From Flammeovirga aprica JL-4 (GTDB lineage: Bacteria; Bacteroidota; Bacteroidia; Cytophagales; Flammeovirgaceae), in contig NZ_JABANE010000009.1 of NCBI RefSeq assembly GCF_012844305.1, forward strand, positions 62,001 to 126,000: a DNA stretch of 64,000 nt, written 5' to 3'. A program made the translations under genes and the position numbers. How positions within the stretch are numbered: position 1 is the first letter of the stretch; every line of letters begins with the position of its first letter. The notes under the pieces are model-generated. The model worked only from the letters and a program-made list of their open reading frames with translations. It made no database searches and was not told where the DNA came from. Positions 9,413-18,900 of this stretch are shown here, piece after piece.

Positions 9413-9452
9413 CACAAAAGGTCATAATTCTGTAAAATTATGACCTTTTGTG
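9413..9452. terminator. bidirectional terminator
   Basis: A perfect 17-bp inverted repeat (9413-9429 with 9436-9452) with a 6-nt loop and AAAA/TTTT runs inside the stem. It lies between convergent mrdA and the amidohydrolase-like gene, midway between repeat copies 1 and 2. Confidence 0.75.
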
Positions 9453-9467
9453 TTATTTGGTGGATTA

Positions 9468-9494
9468 GCGGGTAGACACATAGGTCTACCCCTA
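9468..9494 (-). repeat. palindromic 3'-end repeat, copy 2
   Basis: Reverse-oriented copy with arms identical to copy 1. Read on the - strand it follows the stop of the amidohydrolase-like gene (stop at 9519-9521) after 24 nt. With copy 1 it forms a convergent pair around the 9413-9452 hairpin. Confidence 0.9.
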
Positions 9495-9518
9495 CAGCCC
9501 CCCACGACCCCAATAAGA

Positions 9519-10811
9519 TTACTGATTATCGTACTTCCCTTTGAATTTCTTGTACAACATACTGTGCTTGTTGTTTAAATCAATCTGTCTTCCATCAATA
9601 AACGCATGGTTGATTTTACTTGTTCTCATATCCAAAACATCACCTTCGCTGACAATGATAGTCGCTGATTTACCCACTTCAAGACTACCGTATTGCTTCT
9701 CAATTCCAAGAATTTTAGCAGTGTTAGAAGTGATCATTTTTAAAGCATCTTCTTTTTCCACCCCATAAGCGGCTACAGTACCGGCATAGAAAGGAAGGTT
9801 TCTTGAGTTTGAAGGACTTGAATGTGTAAGCCCTACTATCAAGCCAGCATCTTGTAAAAGTTTAGCTCTTTTGTAAGGTAGATCCACATCATCCTGTTCA
9901 CGGACAGGCAAGCTATGAACGTCGGTCATTAAAACAGGAATAGCATTTGATTTTAAGAAGTCTGCCACTAACCAAGCATCAGTTCCACCTACCACTACAA
10001 CGTTTTTGACATTATATTTTTGAGCTAATTTCACTGCCTCAACAATACTTTTTGCTTCATCCACATGAATAAAAAGTTGTTCTTTTCCAGAGAAAAGTTC
10101 CTTCATAGCTTCCAAAGGGAAATCAGGAACAGGAGTAGGTTCACCTTGACTATAAGCTTCGGCGTCTCTTAATGTTTTCTCAATTAAAGCCACTTGCTGA
10201 TGATAGCTTTTAGAGATAATCAAACCTTTTTCTGGGCTTGTCCATGAAGGGCTGTAATACTTTCTTGGCCAACGTAAATGCTGAGCATCGTTTTCCTTGA
10301 TTAAAGCATCTTCCCAGTTCCAAGCGTCGAGCTGTACCACTGAAGATCTTCCAGAGAAAATTCCACCTTTTGGCATTACTTGTTCTACTAAAACACCGTT
10401 GCTTCTCACTGTTGGGATAACATGTGAATCTGTATTGTAAGCAATGACAGAACGTACTTCAGGGTTGATTTTACCCGTTTCATAATTATCATTAGAGGCA
10501 CTTACCGCTTCAATTTCCACTAATCCAAGCTCTGAAGTTGGCAGTACAAAACCAGGGTATACCTTTTGACCTGAGATATCAATTACTTCATAACTATCGT
10601 CAGAAAAGCTTTCACCGATAAAAGTGATTTTTCCCTCGTTGAAGGCGATGACAGCATTAGGAATTACTTTTCCTAACCCATCATGAATTTCTCCTCCTTT
10701 CAGCACAACACCTTTAGACTGTGCTTTGGCTGGTGTTGGTACCTGTGCATTTGCGTTGATCGACAAAAGCAATCCACAAATGACAGAAAATATATAATAT
10801 GTTTTTTTCAT
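9519..10811 (-). CDS. secreted amidohydrolase-like protein lacking the HxH site
   Basis: A 430-aa exported protein (signal peptide MKKTYYIFSVICGLLLSINA, then NAQ) of the amidohydrolase superfamily, related to imidazolonepropionase-like enzymes. The N-terminal beta-sandwich pattern (AFNEGKITFIG) and the C-terminal return to it (YGSLEVGKSATIIVSEGD) are clear. Where active members have PGFIDxHxH, this protein reads PGFVLPTSELGLVEIEAV, so the first metal-binding His pair is absent. It is probably catalytically impaired or a partner subunit. Its start lies 57 nt beyond the stop of the larger amidohydrolase on the same strand, with repeat copy 3 between them. Confidence 0.8.
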   Translation of the reverse strand: MKKTYYIFSVICGLLLSINANAQVPTPAKAQSKGVVLKGGEIHDGLGKVIPNAVIAFNEGKITFIGESFSDDSYEVIDISGQKVYPGFVLPTSELGLVEIEAVSASNDNYETGKINPEVRSVIAYNTDSHVIPTVRSNGVLVEQVMPKGGIFSGRSSVVQLDAWNWEDALIKENDAQHLRWPRKYYSPSWTSPEKGLIISKSYHQQVALIEKTLRDAEAYSQGEPTPVPDFPLEAMKELFSGKEQLFIHVDEAKSIVEAVKLAQKYNVKNVVVVGGTDAWLVADFLKSNAIPVLMTDVHSLPVREQDDVDLPYKRAKLLQDAGLIVGLTHSSPSNSRNLPFYAGTVAAYGVEKEDALKMITSNTAKILGIEKQYGSLEVGKSATIIVSEGDVLDMRTSKINHAFIDGRQIDLNNKHSMLYKKFKGKYDNQ

Positions 10812-10835
10812 GTTGAATGAGTTTTTCTTTTTTTT

Positions 10836-10861
10836 CGGGTAGATACATAGGTCTACCCCTA
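10836..10861 (-). repeat. palindromic 3'-end repeat, copy 3
   Basis: Reverse-oriented copy with one changed arm position (GGGTAGAT against GTCTACCC on the + strand), giving a wobble or mismatch. It begins 7 nt after the stop of the 1002-aa amidohydrolase gene and lies upstream of the next gene. Confidence 0.85.
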
Positions 10862-10868
10862 CGTGGTA

Positions 10869-13800
10869 TTAATCTAAATGCAAGTGATCACAGTGCATAT
10901 GATGATTGATTTTTGGAGCAACATCTTTTGGCTTTGCACCGTTTTTAATCGCCTCTTGCATTTTAGCCACCAAGCGAGCACGTTCTGCTGTCATTTCCTT
11001 TTTTAATTGCTCATCATTTTCTAATGAAAAATACACCGTACCGTCCACTAAAGTGTAAGCTGATTTAGCATAAATAGAAAGTGGGTGATCTGTCCAAAGC
11101 ACCACATCTGCAGATTTACCAACTTTGATTGATCCCACTTGATCATCGATTTGAAGTAATTTGGCAGGGTTAAGTGTCACCATTTTCAATGCTTCCTCTT
11201 CTGACATATCAGCATATTTTACACTTTTTGCTGCTTCTTGGTTTAATCTTCTTCCCATTTCAGAGTCATCAGAGTTGATAGCAACTGTCACACCTTGAGA
11301 AGTCATCAACGCAGCATTTTGAGGAATAGCTTCATAAACCTCAAATTTATAGGCCCACCAATCTGAGAAAGTGGAAGCACCTGCACCGTGTTCCTTCATT
11401 TTATCTGCTACTTTGTAGCCTTCCAAAATATGAGTGAAAGTATTTACTCTGAAATCAAAACTGTCAGCTACTTTCATCAACATATTGATTTCTGATTGCA
11501 CATAAGAGTGACAAGAGATAAAACGCTCGTCATTTAAGATCTGTGCTAATGCTTCAAGTTGAAGATCCTTTCTTGGTTTTGGACCTTGACCAGCATATTC
11601 TTTATGAGCTTTATCGTATGCTCTTGCTCTAGCAAAACCGTCGTTATAAACCGCTTCAACACCCATTCTTGTTTGAGGGAAACGGTGAGACATTGGCCAG
11701 CTCGAACGTTTTACATTTTCACCCAAGGCAAATTTGATAAAAGGTTTTGCATTCGGGAAAAGAAGTTCTTCAGGGTTAGTGTGTCCCCATTTCATCTTAA
11801 CAATAGCAGACTGACCGCCGATAGGATTGGCAGAACCGTGAAGTAATTGGGCTGAAGTAACACCACCGGCTAATTGACGGTAAATGTCTACATCATTGGG
11901 GTTGACAACATCTTCCATTCTTACCATTGAAGACATTACAGCTACATCGTTCACACTGAACAAGGCAATATGAGAGTGTTCATCTATAATACCAGCCGTA
12001 AGGTGTTTTCCTTTTCCATCAATAACACGTGTCTTTTTACTAGCCTTTAAACCTTGACCTATTTTGACGATTTTTCCTTCTTTAATCAAAACATCAGTGT
12101 TTTCTAAAACACCTTCATTTTCATTGGTCCAGACTGTAGCACCTGTTATTAAAATATCTTCTTGTTTTGCAATTTCCTTGCTCCCATAAGCACTGAAAGG
12201 ATAAATAACATCACCAAGAACATTAGCTTTCTCCTCTTTATCTTTCTTTTGATCCTCTTTTTTATCAGAAGAAGCCACCGCTTTCACTGCAGTCCATTTC
12301 ACCCATTCGCCTTTAGTGTCTTTACCTTCACCACTGAAATTACCGTTTTGATCAGCCCATCCCGAAAGACGAATTTTAGGAGCATTTTTAGTAGTATCAC
12401 CTGCAAAAGCTAACGTCATCATTCCTTGGTGTAAAGTAGCTTTAGTGTCCAATTTTGTAGAGTCGTTGATAGAAACATTCCACTTAGGAGCAGAAGGGTT
12501 ATCACCTGATGCTTTAAGGGTGTAAGTAGAACTATTCACTTTCAAGGCATAATTACCGATCAAATCTTCATTTGTCCATTTTTCAATGACAAACTGATGT
12601 CCTCTGATCCAGTTTTCAAGTACTTTTCCTTTTTTAGAAAAGATATTATCAGATGTGATAATGAAGTTGGCAATTTTACCAGGTTCCAAAGTACCTAATC
12701 TCGAAGAGGCATTGATATACTGTGCAGGAGTGACCGTAAGCGCTTCTAATGCTTTTTCTTCAGAAAGCCCTCTTTCAACTGCCAAACGTAAATTCTTTAA
12801 AAATGAAGTCTTTGAATCCAATTTTGAGGCTGTGATAGCAAATGTAAATCCTTCCTTTTCAAGCATAGCGAGGTTAGAAGGGGCTAATTCCCAGTGTTTC
12901 ATTTCTGAGAAAGGAGCATTCATTGCATCAATAGGGTCAACTACATTGATAGGTTGAGGATAGCTGATAGGGATAATCAGAGAAGGCTGGAATTGCTTTA
13001 GGGTAGTTAAATCTTGGTATTCATCACCATTACCCACGTAGATATATTTTTTGTTGAATTCTTTCCCAACTTTAGCCGCTCTTTCCAAGTCAAAAAGGTC
13101 TTTGGTATCAAAGAATTGAGGGAAAGATTGTGTAGCATTAAATGCTTCCAACGTTAAGTCTGTAAATTTTTCTTTACCACCTTCAGCATACCATTGAGCA
13201 TCATAATAAGTCTGTCTTAAAAGTGCTACATAACCCATGGTAGAAACAGGATACATTTGAGCCGAAGAACCTTTGTCAAAAGCATAATGAGCGCCTACTT
13301 GGTTTTCAAGAATTAAAGTATTGGCTCTTCCTTTGCCAAAAGTAATCAAAGCTGATGTACCTCTAGCTACGCCATCAGGCAGATAAGTCAAAGCACTGCC
13401 GAAACCTATTTTACGCATTGCCTCCGCTTTTTTGTCATCACTTTTAAAAAGTTCAGCGGCATTATTATTAGCTCTTATCGCATCGTTGGCATTGTAGGCT
13501 TTAGGGTTTTGAGGCCCAATATTTTCTGGTTTCGTCCATGACCAGAAACTGCCTTTTTTCACGCCGGGCATACCGTAATGTGAATTGGCATCGATGAATG
13601 AGGCGTAAACATGTTTTCCTTTCGCATTAATTTCCGCCGCACCTTTAGGAACTGCATTGCTTTTATTTACGCTTACAATTTTACCTTCTTTGATGACCAA
13701 AGTAGCATTTTCTAGTTTTTCAGAAGGGGAAATGTGGATTGTTGCATTGGTGATGGCATAATAATTACTCCTGTCGTCCCGAACACCGTTTATTGTAAAT

Positions 13801-13877
13801 GTTTCCTGTGCAAGGGCATTGAAACAAGTACAAATCAATAACAGAACAACACTTAATAGTGAGTTGAGTCTAATCAT
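10869..13877 (-). CDS. secreted two-domain amidohydrolase
   Basis: A 1002-aa exported protein (signal peptide MIRLNSLLSVVLLLICTCFN, then ALAQ) holding two amidohydrolase-like halves. The N-terminal half lacks an HxH site, with ASFIDANSHYGMP in its place. A beta-rich, Lys-rich linker lies around residues 440-560. The C-terminal half looks active: GIIDEHSHI supplies HxH, and SCHSYVQSE, FTHILEGYK and AINSDDSEM supply the later ligand strands. The protein ends in a His/Cys-rich tail, HHMHCDHLHLD. The substrate is not predictable from sequence; relatives are annotated as imidazolonepropionase-like or dipeptidase-like. It precedes the shorter amidohydrolase-like gene and both probably act together in the periplasm. 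Confidence 0.85.
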   Translation of the reverse strand: MIRLNSLLSVVLLLICTCFNALAQETFTINGVRDDRSNYYAITNATIHISPSEKLENATLVIKEGKIVSVNKSNAVPKGAAEINAKGKHVYASFIDANSHYGMPGVKKGSFWSWTKPENIGPQNPKAYNANDAIRANNNAAELFKSDDKKAEAMRKIGFGSALTYLPDGVARGTSALITFGKGRANTLILENQVGAHYAFDKGSSAQMYPVSTMGYVALLRQTYYDAQWYAEGGKEKFTDLTLEAFNATQSFPQFFDTKDLFDLERAAKVGKEFNKKYIYVGNGDEYQDLTTLKQFQPSLIIPISYPQPINVVDPIDAMNAPFSEMKHWELAPSNLAMLEKEGFTFAITASKLDSKTSFLKNLRLAVERGLSEEKALEALTVTPAQYINASSRLGTLEPGKIANFIITSDNIFSKKGKVLENWIRGHQFVIEKWTNEDLIGNYALKVNSSTYTLKASGDNPSAPKWNVSINDSTKLDTKATLHQGMMTLAFAGDTTKNAPKIRLSGWADQNGNFSGEGKDTKGEWVKWTAVKAVASSDKKEDQKKDKEEKANVLGDVIYPFSAYGSKEIAKQEDILITGATVWTNENEGVLENTDVLIKEGKIVKIGQGLKASKKTRVIDGKGKHLTAGIIDEHSHIALFSVNDVAVMSSMVRMEDVVNPNDVDIYRQLAGGVTSAQLLHGSANPIGGQSAIVKMKWGHTNPEELLFPNAKPFIKFALGENVKRSSWPMSHRFPQTRMGVEAVYNDGFARARAYDKAHKEYAGQGPKPRKDLQLEALAQILNDERFISCHSYVQSEINMLMKVADSFDFRVNTFTHILEGYKVADKMKEHGAGASTFSDWWAYKFEVYEAIPQNAALMTSQGVTVAINSDDSEMGRRLNQEAAKSVKYADMSEEEALKMVTLNPAKLLQIDDQVGSIKVGKSADVVLWTDHPLSIYAKSAYTLVDGTVYFSLENDEQLKKEMTAERARLVAKMQEAIKNGAKPKDVAPKINHHMHCDHLHLD

Positions 13878-14007
13878 ATTGAAGTTATATTAAATTGAAT
13901 TGGAAGTTGTGTTATATTGAACTACTAACTTAAGCAGTATTCAAAATAAAGCAAAACAACATCTTTATTAATTGGTTATATTGTTATCAATTGAACAGAA
14001 AATAACT

Positions 14008-14886
14008 ATGAAAATACTTATAACAGGAGGTTCAGGACTTATAGGAAAAGAACTTTCAAAAGAATTAATCAGAGGAGGACATAAAGTAGGTTGGTTATCC
14101 CGGAAGGAGGACCTTAGTAAATCAATACCCCGCTATAAATGGGATTTGGAGAATAACGTAATTGATAAGAAAGCATTTGATGGAGTAGATGTTGTCATTC
14201 ACTTGGCAGGGAAGAATGTGGGGGAAGGCAGGTGGACGCCAAAAGCGAAAGAAGAAATACTGAAGAGCAGAGTGGGGGCTACAACTTTATTGATGGAGAC
14301 AATCAATGCACTGGAACATCCTCCGAAAGCAGTGATCTGTGCTTCAGCAATAGGTTATTACGGTGATAGAGCGGAAGAATGGCTGGATGAGAAAGCAGAG
14401 GTGGGCAGTGATTTTCTATCGGAAGTAGTGAAGAAATGGGAAGATACTATGGATGTTTTAACGGTAAGCCGATTGGTGAAATTGAGGTTAGGCGTTGTTT
14501 TGTCTAATAAAGGTGGAGCGCTCTCAAAAATTACGATGCCTATTAAGTTTGGAGTAGGTGCACCGTTGGGAACAGGAAAGCAATGGATGTCTTGGATAAG
14601 TCTGGAAGATATCGTCCGATTGATCATTTTTTCAATGGAAAATGAACAAATGGAAGGAATTCATAATGCAGTGACTCCAACACCAGTAACGAATAAGGAA
14701 ATGACAAAGAGAGTGGCGAAGTTTTACCACCGTCCTTTATTACTCCCGAACGTGCCTGTTTTTGCACTTAAGTTATTATTAGGAGAAAGCGTAGCATTGG
14801 TTCTGAACAGTGCAAAGGTGAAATCATTGGATAAAAACTTGAATTTTGAGTTTAAAAATAAAGAAATTGAAACTGTCCTTGTTTAA
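14008..14886 (+). CDS. TIGR01777-family NAD(P)-dependent epimerase (YfcH-like)
   Basis: Atypical short-chain dehydrogenase of about 292 aa. I start it at the ATG giving MKILITGGSGLIGKEL, which places the Rossmann motif GGSGLIG at the N-terminus as in the family; the upstream start adds twelve unrelated residues. Family hallmarks are VVIHLAGKNVGEGRWT, SRVGATTLL, SAIGYYGDR, LRLGVVLS and GKQWMSWI. The YxxxK dyad is not in the standard arrangement, as is usual for this group. The physiological substrate is unknown. The gene diverges from the amidohydrolase pair and ends at a terminator. Confidence 0.88.
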   Translation: MKILITGGSGLIGKELSKELIRGGHKVGWLSRKEDLSKSIPRYKWDLENNVIDKKAFDGVDVVIHLAGKNVGEGRWTPKAKEEILKSRVGATTLLMETINALEHPPKAVICASAIGYYGDRAEEWLDEKAEVGSDFLSEVVKKWEDTMDVLTVSRLVKLRLGVVLSNKGGALSKITMPIKFGVGAPLGTGKQWMSWISLEDIVRLIIFSMENEQMEGIHNAVTPTPVTNKEMTKRVAKFYHRPLLLPNVPVFALKLLLGESVALVLNSAKVKSLDKNLNFEFKNKEIETVLV

Positions 14887-14920
14887 ACATGTGTTCTATA
14901 ACATTTTACACTATTCTAAT

Positions 14921-14960
14921 AAAAGAGGTGACAACATTAAGAATGTCGCCTCTTTTTTTT
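14921..14960 (+). terminator. terminator after the epimerase gene
   Basis: A 12-bp stem (AAAGAGGTGACA with TGTCGCCTCTTT, one wobble) followed by a run of eight T residues. Confidence 0.85.
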
Positions 14961-15708
14961 GTGAATACTAGACATTTAGCTTTCTGCATATTATAATCGT
15001 TCATATTATAAAACTTACTTATGCTAATTTCATTGAATCATAGGCACTGATGCTAAAAATTGAAACCCAAAGACTTTAACAACAATCAGTGCCTATTGTA
15101 TGAAAGTTTATCTAATCTCATTATCATGTATATCTTAAAATTAAAGCCAATCCTAATGCACTGTGTTTTGTAGAATGTCCCTATTCTCAATCTTTTATAA
15201 TGTTATGGGAAACCTTAAATTATTGATCAATTCTAGTGTATTTCAATATCTCATGTAATGTATTTATTGTTTTGTGAACATTTTTTTTGAATAAAACCAA
15301 TGTAGTATTGTACTTCATTAAGTATTGATGTTAATATTTATTCATCTGTTAATGAATTGATTAAATTTATATGAAACGAAGACAATCTGTATCTTCTAAC
15401 AATATATTAAGTCTAACATTAAAATTATACATTGCCTTGAAGCAACAGTTTTTCTACTTCTACTTTGACTCTTCTTAATCTTTTCTTTATTAGGTCATAT
15501 GAAGTAAACAAAAATCCAAAACGAAAGAGATGGAGTTTTTATTGAAGCTTTTATTTAAATACTGAGACAAATCAGATCGGGTATTTAAATCAAATATGAA
15601 AATGCACCCAGAAATATCAACAATCACACATACCTAATTCTTGATGTAGGCTGGAATTGGTTTTTCGTTCAAAAATTTGTCTAGTAATTTTGATAACCAC
15701 TCAATCTA
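14961..15708. other. long intergenic gap before susC-1, no gene seen
   Basis: About 750 nt of AT-rich DNA without a plausible reading frame on either strand. It holds one conspicuous perfect inverted repeat (15040-15096) and leads into the MITE-like element at 15711. I see no tRNA or other recognisable RNA. Confidence 0.5.
15040..15096. repeat. 12-bp perfect inverted repeat
   Basis: ATAGGCACTGAT (15040-15051) is repeated in inverse as ATCAGTGCCTAT (15085-15096) around a 33-nt interior. There is no T-run after it, so it is not an ordinary terminator. It could be a structured RNA, an operator or a transposon-end remnant. Confidence 0.6.
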
Positions 15709-15710
15709 AG

Positions 15711-15864
15711 TACTAAGCCAAAAGTAATTGATAGTTAATTCTTAATTATTTTTTGTGAGTACAACGCAAAAAAACGGATAAATAGCAGTTCTATTGATCG
15801 TTTTTTTAAGGCAGTAATCACAAAATAATAATTGGAATTAGTATTAAGTAATTTTGTCTTATTA
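15711..15864. mobile_element. MITE-like element, copy 1
   Basis: A ~150-bp element bounded by TA dinucleotides (15711-15712 and 15863-15864). Its ends are imperfect inverted repeats: CTAAGCCAAAA inward from the left and, on the other strand, ATAAGACAAAA from the right. The interior matches copy 2 (54885-55032) collinearly with only 3-nt indels. Shared parts include an identical 24-nt block (15745-15768, containing TTTTGTGAGTACAACGCA) and GGCAG-N-AATCACA (15810-15822). It carries an internal hairpin of A-run and T-run arms (about 15768-15807). No coding capacity. The right end includes a TAnnTTTG-like TAATTTTG (15849-15856), 71 nt before the susC-1 start. Confidence 0.6.
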
Positions 15865-15926
15865 CTTACCTTAAATACTATTTCATTTTACTCCTCTCAA
15901 AGCTCAATTATTTCTTCTAAATTTTT

Positions 15927-18900
15927 ATGAAAAAAATACTTTTACTCTTAGTTGCTGTTACAATTAGCTTTGTAGGAGCATACGGTCAAGAGCGTACCGT
16001 GACGGGTACAGTTTCTGACGGAGGAGAACCTTTACCAGGTGTTACAGTAGTGGTAAAAGGAACCTCAAAAGGTACGATTACAAATCTCGATGGTAAATTC
16101 ACCTTGGGTGTTGATAATGACGATGTACTCGTTTTCAGTTTTATTGGTTACGCATCCCAAGAAGTTCCAGTAGGAACACAGTCAGTGATTGATGTGCCAA
16201 TGGAGGTAGACGCTGAAGAACTTGATGAAGTTGTAGTCACAGCCATGGGGCAAACACAAGATAAAAAATCACTTGGATACGCAGTACAAGAAGTACAGAC
16301 GGAAGATCTGCAGAGAACAGGTAACCCTGGTTTAGCGGGATCTATGCAAGGTAAAATTTCTGGTGTAGACATTAAACCATCATCAGGTATGCCGGGTGCT
16401 TCTACTCAGATCAACATCAGAGGTGCAAGATCTTTTACAGGAAATAACGCTCCTTTATACGTGATTGACGGTATGCCGATCAGCTCAAACCCTGACTTTA
16501 GTACTGGTAGTTCTGTAACAGGTAGTGATATCTCAAACAGAGCTGTGGATATTGATCCCAACGACATTGAAAGCATCAACATTCTGAAAGGTCAAGCTGC
16601 TGCTGCACTTTATGGTATTAGAGCATCGAATGGTGTGATTATTATCAAAACCAAAAGTGGTAAAGGCAATAAGATGGGTAAGCCGGTAGTAAGAATTAAT
16701 AACTTCACCAGCTGGGAAACTGTTTCGCGTAAGCCAGAATACCAAACTGCTTACTCACAAGGTACTGGTGGAAATTATGTTTCTAATAGTTCGCAAGCTT
16801 GGGGTATCCCAATGTCTCAGCTTCCAGATGATCCCAACGTTGGTGGTAACAATCAAGGACAGCCAGGGAAATATTTTGTAGCACAAAGAGAGCAAGCAGG
16901 TCTTGATCCATGGGTAGCACCTAACACTTATGACAACTTTGGTGATTATTTCCGAACTGGTTCTACAGTAAACACATCAATTAGTGTCAGCCAGTCCACA
17001 GAAAACGCCAACTACAGTATTGGTTTAGGTAATACGACTCAGAACGGTGTAGCACCTTCCACAGGTATGGACAGATGGAATGCAAAAGGTAAGTTTGATG
17101 CTACAGTCAACAATTTCTTCTCTGTAGGTGTTTCAGCGAATTATGTAAATACAAACATCAATAAATTATCAGCAGGTAATGACGCAGCACTAGCGGGTGT
17201 TTATGCAGCACCAACCTCTTATGATTTGAAAGGTATTCCATTTGCAAACCCTGATAACCCTTATCAACAAATCTATTATCGTTCCCCAACATTTGACAAC
17301 CCTTATTGGGCCGCTCAAAACAACGTTTTCAATGATAGAACGGATCGTTTCTTTGGTAATGCATACGTACAGTATGAAACAGATATCACACAAGACCTAG
17401 ATATTAGAGTGAAATATCAATTGGGTGTTGATACTTATACCACCCACTTCCAGGATATTTTTGAATATGGTCACAGAGGTGCTGAAGGTAAAATTACCAA
17501 CAGAGGTGTAACGAATAATATTTTGAATTCATTGACAACAGTGAATTTGAACTGGAAAATCAATACAGATAATAACTTGAGTGCCATCATTGGTAATGAG
17601 GTCAATGATACAAGAAAGAAGACCTATACTCAAGATGGTCAGCAGTTCAACTTCGGTGGATGGAAACATATTGAAAATACTAAGGTGATCACTGCACAAG
17701 AAGAACAAAGGAGAACACGTACAGTAGGTTTCTTTGCAAGTGTTTCTTACTCCTACAAGAGTTTACTTTACCTTACTGCAACAGGACGTACAGATTATGT
17801 TTCTACAATGCCTAGAAACAACAGAAACTTCTTCTATCCTTCTATATCGGGTAGTTTTGTGTTGAGTGAAATGGACTTTATGGATGATGTTGATAAGGTA
17901 TCATTATTGAAATTGAGAGCGTCATGGGCACAAGTAGGACAAGCAGGTGAGTATTTTGAAAACTTTTATGCTTTACCTACCTATGGTGGCGGATGGTTTG
18001 GATCAGGACCATTCCCAATCAGTTATCCTTTAGCTATCAATGGAGCCAATGTGAATTCATATACTCAAAATGCTAAATTATTTGACCCTAACCTGAAACC
18101 ACAAAATACTGCCTCTTATGAGTTGGGTGCAGACTTAGGATTCCTTAATGATAGAATTACCCTTTCATATACTTATTCAAGACAAAACGTAACGGATCAG
18201 ATTTTTGCAGTACCTCTTACCGCATCTACAGGTTTTGAAGAATTAGAAACAAATGGAGGTAAGATTACAACTAATGCGCATGAGGTAACTTTAAATGTAA
18301 TCCCTGTACAAACGCAAGATTGGACCTGGTCAGTGAATGTCAATTATTCAAGAATTATAAGTAAAGTAGATGAGTTGGCAGAAGGTGTAGAAAGTATCTT
18401 CTTAGGTGGATTTACTACACCACAAGTAAGAGCTGCGGCAGGGTTTGCTTTCCCAGTAATTTATGGTAGTAGTTTCCAAAGAGGTCCAAATGGCGGAATT
18501 CTAGTTAATGAAGACCCTAACTCAGCTGATTATGGTTTGCCAATGGCAGGACCTGCAAAAATTATTGGTGATGTAACGCCAGATTTCATTCTTGGTTTTG
18601 GTACCAACTTGAATTACAAAACATGGTCATTGGGAGCTACTTTTGAGTGGAAACAAGGAGGTCAAATGTATTCAGGTTCAAACGGTCTGATCAATCTTTA
18701 CGGTGTAAGTGAAGTAACTGCTGATAGAACCAATCCATTTATTTATCCAGGTGAAAAAGCAGATGGATCACCAAATGATATTCAAAGAGGTGGTGAGTCT
18801 GACAGTGGTGCTTATCAAAGAAGATATGATAATGTAGAAGGAAATATTAATGAGGCTTATATCTATGACAACTCTTTCGTGAAACTAAGAGAGCTTTCGA

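Noticed and set aside
16148-16372. Antisense frame inside susC-1, and similar frames inside the other susC/susD genes and housekeeping genes
   Set aside because: They mirror strongly conserved coding sequence on the other strand, show no protein-like composition and lack their own start context.
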